DNA of 6,716 bases, taken from positions 1 to 6,716 of the forward strand of contig SPLB01000073.1 in the NCBI GenBank assembly GCA_004566265.1, in the 5' to 3' direction. The notes beneath the pieces are model-generated. The model ran no database searches. It was not told the DNA's origin and saw only the letters and a list, made by a program, of their open reading frames with translations. Below are positions 1 through 6,228 of the stretch, piece after piece; within the stretch, counting starts at the first letter, position 1; each line of letters starts with the position of its first letter. Position numbers and translations under genes: made by a program. The DNA comes from Paracoccaceae bacterium (GTDB lineage Bacteria; Pseudomonadota; Alphaproteobacteria; Rhodobacterales; Rhodobacteraceae).

Positions 1-784
1 ACAACTTACGGGCCAGTCGCTGCAAGGACAGATCAGGGTCAAGATAGAATTCATCCGCCTGCATCCGCGCCTCGAGCATAGCAAAAAGCGCGTTTTCGTC
101 CCGTACAGCCTCCTCTGCTGCGGCTTTGTCCCCAAGTGGATCGGAGCTTTCCTCTGACAGGCCAATTTCCCCCTCTGAAACGGCCGGAGCCAAAGCAACC
201 GCCCCTAAAACCAAGAGGTTCAGCGCGCTGAAAACGCCGACAATCCTAGGGACATGAGCGCCGTCCCAGCGGACAAAATTCACCCAGACCCAAATGTCGC
301 TGACCGCCGCGCCCACCAGCACCGTCGCCACCAGCGCCCAGAGCTGCCAGGGCAGATTGCCGCTCGCCATCCCAAGCCGGACGAGGCCATCCCGCCCGGC
401 CGCAAGGCGCTGCGCCATGGCCACACCATAGGCGAGAAACAACAAGATCAGCAGCGGATCAAGCACGGCGGGCATCGCAAACAGCACCAATACGATCCCA
501 AGCGGAACCGAGCCGTGCCACATGTCTGCGCGGCCCAGACTGCGCTGCGTGGTGACCACAAAGGCCAGCCAGGCCAGCGGTGGCAGGCAGGCCGCGCTGA
601 ACGGCATCAGCGGGCGCAAGCCCCCGATGCCATAGTGGTGGACCAGCGCCACCAGCGCGCTCTGGAGCGCACAGGCCGACAACAGCAGGCCGAGCCACAG
701 CCCCAGTGACCGCCGCAATAGGGCACGCAGCAACAGCATCAGAAGAATCAGGGCAAAAATCATCGGGATCGGCAGAACAGGCAT
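1..784 (-). CDS. Membrane-anchored AraC-type transcriptional regulator, partial (C-terminus beyond window)
   Basis: The reverse strand is open from an ATG at 784 to the window edge, giving 261 residues. Residues 1-200 are very hydrophobic, with about six or seven likely membrane segments (roughly 5-20, 27-48, 62-78, 92-123, 146-164, 179-198). An acidic linker follows (203-230), then a segment typical of the entry into an AraC DNA-binding domain: FYLDPDLSLQRLARKL at 246-261. The two helix-turn-helix motifs should lie just outside the window. The layout matches regulators with an N-terminal multi-pass membrane domain, which would sense a signal at the inner membrane; ligand and targets are unknown. 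The start is uncertain: the same frame reaches an in-frame TTG at 844, adding 20 residues including FDPKDSW, and no strong ribosome binding site decides between them. The divergently placed hydrolase at 945 is a candidate target. The class call is fairly sure; the AraC label rests on a short visible segment. Confidence 0.8.
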   Translation of the reverse strand, partial: MPVLPIPMIFALILLMLLLRALLRRSLGLWLGLLLSACALQSALVALVHHYGIGGLRPLMPFSAACLPPLAWLAFVVTTQRSLGRADMWHGSVPLGIVLVLFAMPAVLDPLLILLFLAYGVAMAQRLAAGRDGLVRLGMASGNLPWQLWALVATVLVGAAVSDIWVWVNFVRWDGAHVPRIVGVFSALNLLVLGAVALAPAVSEGEIGLSEESSDPLGDKAAAEEAVRDENALFAMLEARMQADEFYLDPDLSLQRLARKL

Positions 785-854
785 CCAGGAGTCTTTCGGA
801 TCAAATCGGGTGCAGAGGTGCACTATCCGGTCAATGTGGTCCAAGATCCGATCT

Positions 855-886
855 CAGGCGACCTAAAACCAGTTCGAGGACGCCTG
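855..886. promoter_or_regulatory. Imperfect inverted repeat between divergent regulator and hydrolase genes
   Basis: CAGGCG at 855-860 is matched by its reverse complement CGCCTG at 881-886. After one A/A mismatch, CC (862-863) pairs with GG (878-879), so eight of nine symmetric positions agree. It lies between the AraC-type regulator and the hydrolase. It could be an operator or a transcript hairpin. The match is short enough to be chance in GC-rich DNA, and AraC proteins more often bind direct repeats. No convincing -10 box was found for either gene in this gap. Confidence 0.25.
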
Positions 887-930
887 GGCGCGCTCAAATT
901 GCCACTACAGGGACAAAGCAAATGACCCTG

Positions 931-937
931 AAAGGAG
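931..937 (+). promoter_or_regulatory. Ribosome binding site of the secreted hydrolase
   Basis: AAAGGAG sits 7 bases before the ATG at 945, a near-ideal Shine-Dalgarno match and spacing. It fixes the start that gives a complete signal peptide. Confidence 0.85.
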
Positions 938-944
938 CAACTCC

Positions 945-1988
945 ATGTCGCACATCTTCTTTTCCCTCACCGCGGCGGTTCTGGGCCTGGGCCTTACCAG
1001 CGCTCAGGCCGACCCTGTTGGTACCCACATTGGCACCCGCAGCCTGACGGTTGAGGCGCCCCATCACAGTCGCGCGATGCGGATGACCCTGTTCTACCCC
1101 GCAGCCAAGGACAGTGGCACCCAGACCACGGTCGCGGACAACGCGGTCTTTTATGGCCATCAGTTGTGGCAGGACGCAACGCCGGCCCGGGTGCGTCAAC
1201 CAGTTGTGCTGATGTCGCATGGGCTGGGCGGGCTGACACGGTCGCTGACCTGGCTGGGCGAAGGGCTGGCCCAACGTGGCGCCATTGTGGTTGGCGTCGA
1301 CCACCCCAACAGCAGCTTTTTTGACTTTGACATGGTCAAAGGCATGGACCACTGGACCCGCGCGCAGGATATGGCCGTCGCGCTGAAAGCGCTGCAAGGG
1401 GACGCAACCTTCGCCCCGCACATCGATCTGACCCGCGTTTATGCAACTGGCTTTTCCTATGGCGGCTGGACCGCGCTGAGTCTTGGCGGACTGCGCGGGG
1501 ATGGAGCGGCCTATGAACTATATTGCGGGAAGACAAACTGGGGTTCGACCCATTGTAATGATCTTCAACGTGCGGGCATTGATCTGCGCGATGTGGATCA
1601 GGAAATTTGGCAGGCGGACTGGCGACTGCCGCAGGTGTACTCAGTCGCTGCGATTGATCCCGGCCTGACCTATGGCCTCACTCAAGAGATGGCGGATGAT
1701 CTGGCGGTGCCGGCGCTGCTGCTCACCTTAGGCAACGAAAAGGACCGGCTGAACGCCACCGATTTGTCGGCGGCAGGCAGTGGCCTATGGGCGAAACTAC
1801 CCAATGCCGCCCGCGTTGTCATTAAACCCGCCAGTCATTTCACCGCCCTGCCCCGCTGCAAGCCGATGGGAGCTCAGCTGTTGGCAGATTCTGGCGACGA
1901 TCCGGTTTGCACGGACCCTGAAGGCACTGATCGCGCGGCGGTGCACGCCCAGGTGATTGACGCCATTGCCGATCACTTTGGACTGTAG
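945..1988 (+). CDS. Secreted alpha/beta hydrolase (dienelactone hydrolase / PAF-acetylhydrolase-like)
   Basis: This 347-residue protein starts with a Sec signal peptide: hydrophobic core about 4-19 and a likely cut after SAQA (residue 22), so it should act in the periplasm or outside the cell. The hydrolase fold is recognisable from SHGLGG (91-96, oxyanion-hole loop), GFSYGG (169-174) with Ser171 as probable nucleophile, and ASHF with His298 as probable catalytic base. The acid is less clear; Asp267 in the segment after the PALLLTLGNEKD strand fits best, with Asp238 as alternative. Four cysteines (194, 204, 305, 322) could form disulfides, in keeping with export. Related proteins are usually annotated as predicted dienelactone hydrolases, but the real substrate, probably an ester or lactone, cannot be read from sequence. 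It stands alone on the plus strand, divergent from the membrane regulator and followed at once by a hairpin. Confidence 0.88.
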   Translation: MSHIFFSLTAAVLGLGLTSAQADPVGTHIGTRSLTVEAPHHSRAMRMTLFYPAAKDSGTQTTVADNAVFYGHQLWQDATPARVRQPVVLMSHGLGGLTRSLTWLGEGLAQRGAIVVGVDHPNSSFFDFDMVKGMDHWTRAQDMAVALKALQGDATFAPHIDLTRVYATGFSYGGWTALSLGGLRGDGAAYELYCGKTNWGSTHCNDLQRAGIDLRDVDQEIWQADWRLPQVYSVAAIDPGLTYGLTQEMADDLAVPALLLTLGNEKDRLNATDLSAAGSGLWAKLPNAARVVIKPASHFTALPRCKPMGAQLLADSGDDPVCTDPEGTDRAAVHAQVIDAIADHFGL

Positions 1989-1997
1989 AAAAAAGAA

Positions 1998-2023
1998 AGG
2001 GCCGCTTCGTAAGGAGCGACCCT
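1998..2023 (-). terminator. Rho-independent terminator of tyrB, probably bidirectional
   Basis: The hairpin has arms AGGGCCGCTTC and GGAGCGACCCT around a GTAA loop: 11 pairs with one C/A mismatch and one T/G wobble. Read on the minus strand it is followed by TTTCTTTTTTC, a good U-tract, 23 bases after the tyrB stop. Read on the plus strand it begins 10 bases after the hydrolase stop but has only a short TTTC tail, so it may stop that transcript less efficiently. Confidence 0.75.
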
Positions 2024-2045
2024 AACTTTCTCGATTGGCGGGGTC

Positions 2046-3230
2046 TTAGACGCCCGCATCGACAATCGCTTTGGCAAGGATCGGCACGGTTTGTGCGTTC
2101 AGACCAGCGATGTTCAGGCGGCTATCCCCCACCATGTAAATACCTGCGTCCTGACGCATTTTCTCAACCAACTCGGTCGTGGTCCCCAAAAGCGAGAACA
2201 TACCACGGTGCTGAGCGATGAAGCCGAAACGGTCAGAGCCCGTCAGGCGCTGCAACTCGTCCGCGAGGCTCTGACGCAGGCCCAGCATGCCCAGACGAAC
2301 CTCTTCCAGCTCTGCGGCCCAGTCAGCACGCAGGGCATCATCGTTCAGGATCATGGTGACCAGACGCGCGCCGTGATCCGGCGGGAAGGAGAAGTTCTGG
2401 CGGTTCAGGAAGGCCAGAGTTTTCTGGTTCAGCGCCTGCGCCGAGGCGTCACTTGCCACAGCCATCAAAAGGCCGGTGCGTTCGCGGTAGATGCCAAAGT
2501 TCTTGGAGCAGGAAGCCGCGATCAGGCATTCGGGAGTGGAGGAGGCCACCAGACGCACGCCAGCGGCGTCTTCTTCCAGGCCGTCACCAAAGCCCTGATA
2601 AGCGATGTCGATCATCGGGATCAGGCCTTGGGCGTTCAGCAGGTCCACAACCTCTTGCCATTGGGCAAGGTTCAGGTTGGCACCGGTCGGGTTGTGGCAG
2701 CAGCCGTGCAGCAAGACCACATCGCCTTTTCGCGCGCCCTTCAGGTCTTCTATCATGCCATCAAAGTTCACGGCACGGGTATCGCGGTCGAAATAACGGT
2801 AGGTGACGGTCTCGATACCGACATACTTCAGGATGGAGATGTGGTTCGGCCAAGTCGGGTCGGACACAAAAACACGCGCAGACGGGTTGGCCATTTTGAT
2901 CAGTTCAAACGCCTGACGCACAGCGCCGGTGCCACCGGGGGTTGCCACAGCCGCGATATTGTCACGCGCCACTGCATCGCCGAGGATCAGTTTGATCATC
3001 GCGTCGCCGTAGGCCGGATCACCTGCGAGACCCGTGTAGGCCTTCGTCGTTTCCGCGTCCCACAGCTGTTTTTCTGCGGCTTTCACGGCACGCATCACCG
3101 GGGTAACGCCCTCGGCATTTTTATAGACGCCAACACCAAGGTCGATCTTCTGTTCGCGCGTGTCTTCGCGGAACATCTGCATCAACGCCAAGATTTTGTC
3201 GGCGGGCTGGGGTTTCAGGTTCTCGAACAT
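2046..3230 (-). CDS. tyrB: Aromatic amino acid / aspartate-type aminotransferase (TyrB, class I, PLP-dependent)
   Basis: This 394-residue fold-type I aminotransferase follows the AspC/TyrB family end to end and, from memory, most resembles the Paracoccus denitrificans aromatic aminotransferase, which has the same length. Visible landmarks are GGTGAVR (99-105, PLP phosphate region), DPTWPNH with Trp127 stacking on the cofactor, HGCCHNPTG (175-183) with Asn180, DIAYQGF with Asp208 and Tyr211, and SCSKNFGIYRERTG with Lys243 as Schiff-base lysine. Arg277 and Arg371 are the likely substrate-carboxylate arginines. It should exchange amino groups between tyrosine, phenylalanine, tryptophan or aspartate and 2-oxoglutarate in the cytosol; such enzymes can also act on cysteine. 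It starts 3 bases after the sseA stop and is surely co-transcribed with it. No key residue is missing. Family is certain; substrate preference is inferred. Confidence 0.95.
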   Translation of the reverse strand: MFENLKPQPADKILALMQMFREDTREQKIDLGVGVYKNAEGVTPVMRAVKAAEKQLWDAETTKAYTGLAGDPAYGDAMIKLILGDAVARDNIAAVATPGGTGAVRQAFELIKMANPSARVFVSDPTWPNHISILKYVGIETVTYRYFDRDTRAVNFDGMIEDLKGARKGDVVLLHGCCHNPTGANLNLAQWQEVVDLLNAQGLIPMIDIAYQGFGDGLEEDAAGVRLVASSTPECLIAASCSKNFGIYRERTGLLMAVASDASAQALNQKTLAFLNRQNFSFPPDHGARLVTMILNDDALRADWAAELEEVRLGMLGLRQSLADELQRLTGSDRFGFIAQHRGMFSLLGTTTELVEKMRQDAGIYMVGDSRLNIAGLNAQTVPILAKAIVDAGV

Positions 3231-3233
3231 TTT

Positions 3234-4085
3234 TCAACTCTCTCCGGTCGCAACGGGAAGTGTAGGAAAGGCGCCCCATTCGGACCAAGACCCGTCGTAA
3301 AGCGCATGGTCATGTTTGCCCATGCGCTCCAGGGCGAGGCTCAGCACTGCGGCTGTGACGCCGGAACCGCAGCTGGTAATAGCCGGTTTAGAAAGGTCCA
3401 CGCCCACGGCCTCAAAGATCGCGCGGGTTTGCTCGGGAGATTTCAGGGTGCCGTCACCGTTCAAGAGAGACGTGAAGGGCAGGTTCTTGGAGCCCGGAAT
3501 ATGGCCTGCGCGCATGCCTTCACGCGGTTCGGGCGAATCGCCGCGGAAGCGTTCGGCCGGGCGGGCATCAATGATTTCGTGATCACCCAGCTTTGCGGCA
3601 GACGAAACCTGCGTTACGTCGCGCACCATCTGATTTTGGACCCGGACGGTCATGTGGCGGTCACGGATAACAGGCGGCAGATCTTCCACCTCACGCGCTT
3701 CAGCGGTCCATTTGGGCAAACCACCATCCAGCACGGCAACATTCATCTGGCCCATAAGTCGGAACAACCACCAGACACGCGCGGCAGAAAAGATGCCCGC
3801 ACCATCATAGACCACCACCTGATGACCGTCGCCAACGCCCATTGCCCGCAAGCGAGACATGAATTTTTCAACCGGCGGCGCCATATGCGGCAAATCCGAG
3901 CGGTGATCTGAGATATCGTCGATGTCAAAGAAGCGCGCGCCTGGAATATGAGCCACGTTATACTCCGCAAGAGCATCCCGCCCCATTGCCGGAAGATACC
4001 AAGAGGCATCCAGTATACGCAGATCTGGATCCTTCAGATGAGCCGCAAGCCAATCGGTAGACACCAGTGTTTTCGGATCATCCAT
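3234..4085 (-). CDS. sseA: 3-mercaptopyruvate sulfurtransferase (tandem rhodanese, SseA type)
   Basis: From the ATG at 4085 the protein has 283 residues and two rhodanese domains (about 5-130 and 150-280), the usual size for this enzyme. The C-terminal domain carries the loop SCGSGVTAA (238-246) with catalytic Cys239; CGSGVT is the signature of 3-mercaptopyruvate sulfurtransferases, whereas thiosulfate rhodaneses have CRKGVT-like loops. The N-terminal domain has Asp94 (VVYDGAG) where a cysteine would be and is structural, as is normal. RFRG (179-182), PEPREGMRAGHIPG and SWSEWG are also typical. The enzyme moves sulfur from 3-mercaptopyruvate to its cysteine and on to thiols or cyanide. GTG 4106 and ATG 4100 are in-frame alternatives; 4085 is preferred because MDDPKTLVS matches the usual family N-terminus, though its ribosome site (GGATGGGG, 9 bases upstream) is only fair. 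First gene of an operon with tyrB. Confidence 0.93.
   Translation of the reverse strand: MDDPKTLVSTDWLAAHLKDPDLRILDASWYLPAMGRDALAEYNVAHIPGARFFDIDDISDHRSDLPHMAPPVEKFMSRLRAMGVGDGHQVVVYDGAGIFSAARVWWLFRLMGQMNVAVLDGGLPKWTAEAREVEDLPPVIRDRHMTVRVQNQMVRDVTQVSSAAKLGDHEIIDARPAERFRGDSPEPREGMRAGHIPGSKNLPFTSLLNGDGTLKSPEQTRAIFEAVGVDLSKPAITSCGSGVTAAVLSLALERMGKHDHALYDGSWSEWGAFPTLPVATGES
3238..3245 (-). promoter_or_regulatory. tyrB ribosome binding site inside the end of sseA
   Basis: On the minus strand GGAGAGAG lies 7 bases before the tyrB ATG at 3230. These bases also encode the last residues of SseA (Gly-Glu-Ser), directly before its TGA. The overlap points to a single transcript and probable translational coupling. 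Confidence 0.75.
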
Positions 4086-4162
4086 AGGAAACAGCCCCAT
4101 CCACACATTTTCTGACGGAATGCCTACTACCGGCCACGCAGGGGGGCAAGAGCCAAGGACAA

Positions 4163-4192
4163 TTTACACCCACACACATGCTTCGCTTGCAA
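4163..4192 (-). promoter_or_regulatory. Possible promoter of sseA-tyrB
   Basis: On the minus strand TTGCAA (4187-4192) and TGTAAA (4163-4168) are separated by 18 bases. Each matches four of six consensus positions of a housekeeping -35/-10 pair. The position, about 80 bases before the chosen sseA start, is reasonable. This is a by-eye match and could be chance. Confidence 0.25.
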
Positions 4193-4351
4193 CAGCGGCA
4201 TTGTAGATGAGAATAATAAAAGGCCAAGAGCAATCTGGGACAAGCCCTATACCGATATGATCAGAGGCGCCGCGAGCTTTCGCACTGATTCATCCCAAAT
4301 ACCAGCCTTACGGACGTCGCACTGTTTGATCGATCCCTTTCAGAAAGATGG

Positions 4352-4450
4352 TCAACTTAGAGCGTTTCCATTTCGTGTTGAGGCATAGCCTGCATTTTTG
4401 AGGAAGTTCCAGCGTTCGTCTTGGGTGAAGATGTCACAGACACCGCAGTG
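4352..4450 (-). pseudogene. C-terminal remnant of an IS630-like transposase
   Basis: One minus-strand frame ending at TGA 4352-4354 reads CDIFTQDERWNFLKNAGYAS followed by TRNGNALS. This resembles the C-terminal tail of many IS630-family transposases, which end in a pattern like CDLFT-x-x-EC-x-N-(Y/F)F-x-x-AGYAS. The usual cysteine after the glutamate is Arg here. Upstream the frame stays open but stops resembling a transposase, and the DDE catalytic domain is absent, so only about the last 30 residues remain. No terminal inverted repeat or TA duplication could be paired up. The call rests on memory of the family tail. Confidence 0.45.
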
Positions 4451-4770
4451 AGCGACGTGATTGAAACCGGTTTGACAATGGGACGCTATGATCCAGGCAG
4501 TTTCACTCCATCGGAGGCACGTAAACTCGCAGAGTTCAGCTGCGCCGGTGGCGCACTTGAGTCGTATGGAGGGACCCCAAAGGTCGGTCAGGTTCTTGTC
4601 CCGGCAATTTGCCCAACCGGATTAAGACTCGGAGAAAATTCCGGCCTGAACTTCATACGCCTAAGCGCAAACTCTGTAAAATACTGGTCAGTATACTCTG
4701 TCAACGATGCACTGTCCCAAGCCCAAGGTGAGCTCACCCATTGGTGCGCTTTAGGCGAGCGCAAAAAACG

Positions 4771-4793
4771 ACCCCGACCCAAAGGGCCGGGGT
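4771..4793 (-). terminator. Rho-independent terminator of trcR, possibly bidirectional
   Basis: The stem pairs ACCCCG with CGGGGT and CCC with GGG across one A/C mismatch, with an AAA loop. On the minus strand the hairpin is followed, after CG, by six T (4763-4768), and it begins 24 bases after the trcR stop. On the plus strand it is followed by TTTT. Confidence 0.85.
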
Positions 4794-4816
4794 TTTGTCC
4801 TAAGCTTCTTAGGTGA

Positions 4817-5584
4817 TCAGAAGCGCGGGTCGATGCCGCCTTCTTCTTCGTCTTCATCCTCATCCGTGTTTGGCAGGTTGAAGAAGCTGTCGGCGTCCAG
4901 CACCGGCTCTTCCTCTTTCGGCGCTTCCATGCCGCCAAGCGTGAAGGTTTCCAGACCTTCGATGGCAGAGGGGATCTTGGGCTCTGCCGCCATCTCGAGC
5001 GACTGCTCGGTGGAGACCAGCTTGCGGCGTTCGTCGTCGCTCATCACGCCACCTTCTGCGACTTTTGCAGCAGCGGCTTTCTGAACAGCGGCGTCCAGTT
5101 CGGACTGGCGGCAGAGGCCCAGCGCAACCGGGTCAATCGGTTCCATATTGGCGATGTTCCAGTGGGTGCGCTCGCGGATCGACTGAATGGTCGGCTTGGT
5201 GGTGCCCACCAGTTTGGCGATCTGCGCGTCAGCCAGTTCCGGGTGGAACTTCACCAGCCAGAGGATGGAGTTTGGTCGGTCCTGACGCTTGGACAGCGGG
5301 GTGTAGCGCGGTCCACGGCGTTTTTCTTCACCTGCAGCAGCCGGGTTGAACTTCAACGTTAGCTTGTGAAGCGGGTTGCCCTCAGCCGAATCGATTTCGC
5401 TTTGGGTCAGCTGGTTGTTGGCAATCGGGTCAAATCCCTTAACGCCGGCTGCCACGTCGCCGTCAGCAATACCTTGGATTTCCAGCTCGTGCATGCCAAC
5501 GAAATCTGCGATCTGCTTGAAACTGATCGTGGTATTGTCCACCAGCCACACGGCGGTCGCCTTGGCCATCAACGGTTTTGCCAT
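4817..5584 (-). CDS. trcR: DUF1013 family protein, cell-cycle transcriptional regulator TrcR type
   Basis: This 255-residue protein matches the alphaproteobacterial DUF1013 family, named TrcR in current annotation; the N-terminus MAKPLMAKATAVWLVDN is characteristic. Two helix-turn-helix-like modules are visible, at about 10-42 and 105-140. They share an ordered pattern (WLV, QIA, VG, IQ, I), suggesting an internal duplication and DNA binding. A basic linker lies between them (about 87-103). The C-terminal third (about 165-255) looks disordered and ends in an acidic run (240-248, nearly all Asp/Glu) before GGIDPRF. A strong AAGGAGA site fixes the start. It is probably a cytosolic, DNA-associated regulator; the cell-cycle role comes from the family name, not from anything visible here. 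It stands as a single gene with its own terminator. Confidence 0.88.
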   Translation of the reverse strand: MAKPLMAKATAVWLVDNTTISFKQIADFVGMHELEIQGIADGDVAAGVKGFDPIANNQLTQSEIDSAEGNPLHKLTLKFNPAAAGEEKRRGPRYTPLSKRQDRPNSILWLVKFHPELADAQIAKLVGTTKPTIQSIRERTHWNIANMEPIDPVALGLCRQSELDAAVQKAAAAKVAEGGVMSDDERRKLVSTEQSLEMAAEPKIPSAIEGLETFTLGGMEAPKEEEPVLDADSFFNLPNTDEDEDEEEGGIDPRF

Positions 5585-5590
5585 GTGTCA

Positions 5591-5597
5591 TCTCCTT
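5591..5597 (-). promoter_or_regulatory. Ribosome binding site of trcR
   Basis: On the minus strand AAGGAGA is 6 bases before the ATG at 5584, a strong match that settles the start. Confidence 0.88.
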
Positions 5598-6228
5598 CAT
5601 AAACACGTCTGCCCCCGGCGTATCCTGCGCGGCAGATATACCTCTCCCGTCGCCTGAGAAGGCGGCCCTTGGCAATCCTCGGGCGGTTTCCGTTGTCGGG
5701 GAACTCGAGCCCAATATAGTCGCCTTGTTTTCATAAGGAAAGAGGCGAATGCAGGGACAGCGCGTCACAACACTTGGGTTGTGGGCAATGACCGGCAGAG
5801 GTTTTGCGCACGGCGCGCGGGCGATCAGTAAAAGCAGGCAAATTTGACACTTGCGTTTTACCCCGCAGGCGGTCGTCCTTTTGGTATGAAGTCGAAGAGA
5901 CTGCCAAACGCTCGGGCCAAGCCATGCTCTTGCGTTGAGCTGTTGGGAGCTCAGCCAGCGCTCCCCTTGCTGCCGACAGGGTTTCGCAAATGTACATGAT
6001 CCGCAATACCGAACCGAAGGTACGAAAGATCATAATGGAAGAGCCCAGAACAGCCTAGGCCGTCAGGTTTTCAGACTTCAAATTTTCTCGGTCGGGCGCG
6101 ATGTTTTTTTTACAGCTTATCTGTGTGGAAACACTAAGCCTTGGCTGCCGCCTGAAGATGCTACCGTGCCCGCCCCCCAAACGCGCGGCGCCACGGATCG
6201 CGACATCTGCGGCCCCCAAACAAGATGG
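5598..6228. other. Long trcR upstream region without a supported gene
   Basis: Roughly 630 bases separate the trcR ribosome site from the quinone reductase stop. Near trcR the minus-strand leader could fold: CGCCT-GAGA-AGGCG (5651-5664, plus-strand reading) is a perfect 5-pair hairpin, and CTGCC (5609-5613) can pair with GGCAG (5631-5635). TATATT on the minus strand (5713-5718) could be a -10 box, but no good -35 is spaced from it. A perfect TTGACA on the plus strand (5844-5849) has no matching -10. Open frames of about 100 codons on both strands (5731-6033 minus, 5935-6276 plus) show no recognisable family and no ribosome binding site. A run of eight T follows ATG at 6101-6103, with no clear stem before it. 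I see no tRNA, and no clear terminator for the quinone reductase. Confidence 0.45.

Larger units (their letters stand above)
4086..4770. other. Long stretch without a convincing gene, probably decayed sequence
   Basis: About 0.7 kb lies between the sseA start and the trcR terminator. It holds the possible sseA promoter, an IS630-like transposase scrap (4352-4450) and open frames that do not look like genes. The longest plus-strand frame (open from 4382, TTG at 4421, stop at 4816) uses many codons the neighbouring genes avoid (TTA, AGA, ATA, CTA) and runs through the trcR terminator. A second plus frame, about 4205-4387, is open but has no start with a ribosome binding site and no family I recognise. 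The texture is visibly less GC-biased than the flanking genes. I read this as remnants left by insertion and decay. Confidence 0.5.

Noticed and set aside
459..698. 79-codon minus-strand frame with an ATG
   Set aside because: It is an out-of-frame shadow of the membrane regulator, whose own frame is open through the whole region to the window edge.
254..709. 151-codon plus-strand frame rich in Arg, Gln, His and Pro
   Set aside because: It is the codon-aligned antisense of the membrane regulator; its composition is what results from reading hydrophobic codons backwards.
899..927. TTGCCA before the hydrolase as a -35 box
   Set aside because: The matching -10 position reads ATGACC, which fits poorly, and the start point would fall on the ribosome binding site.
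2091..3911. 606-codon open frame on the plus strand, antisense to tyrB and sseA
   Set aside because: It is codon-aligned with both minus-strand genes, which share one frame. It stays open because those genes avoid TTA, CTA and TCA codons. Its product has no recognisable domain, whereas the minus-strand products match well-known families throughout.
4205..4387. Plus-strand open frame containing IWDKPYTDMIRG
   Set aside because: It has no start codon with a ribosome site and no family I recognise, and it ends inside the region read as a transposase remnant on the other strand.
5844..5849. Perfect TTGACA on the plus strand
   Set aside because: There is no TATAAT-like box 16-18 bases downstream, and no plus-strand gene follows.
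5731..6033. 100-codon minus-strand frame upstream of trcR
   Set aside because: It has no ribosome binding site, family resemblance or codon bias like the neighbours; its mixed composition looks like chance.
6117..6206. 29-residue minus-strand ORF just after the quinone reductase, with GGGGG before the ATG
   Set aside because: The G-run is a weak ribosome site in GC-rich DNA, and the short peptide has no membrane segment or recognisable motif.
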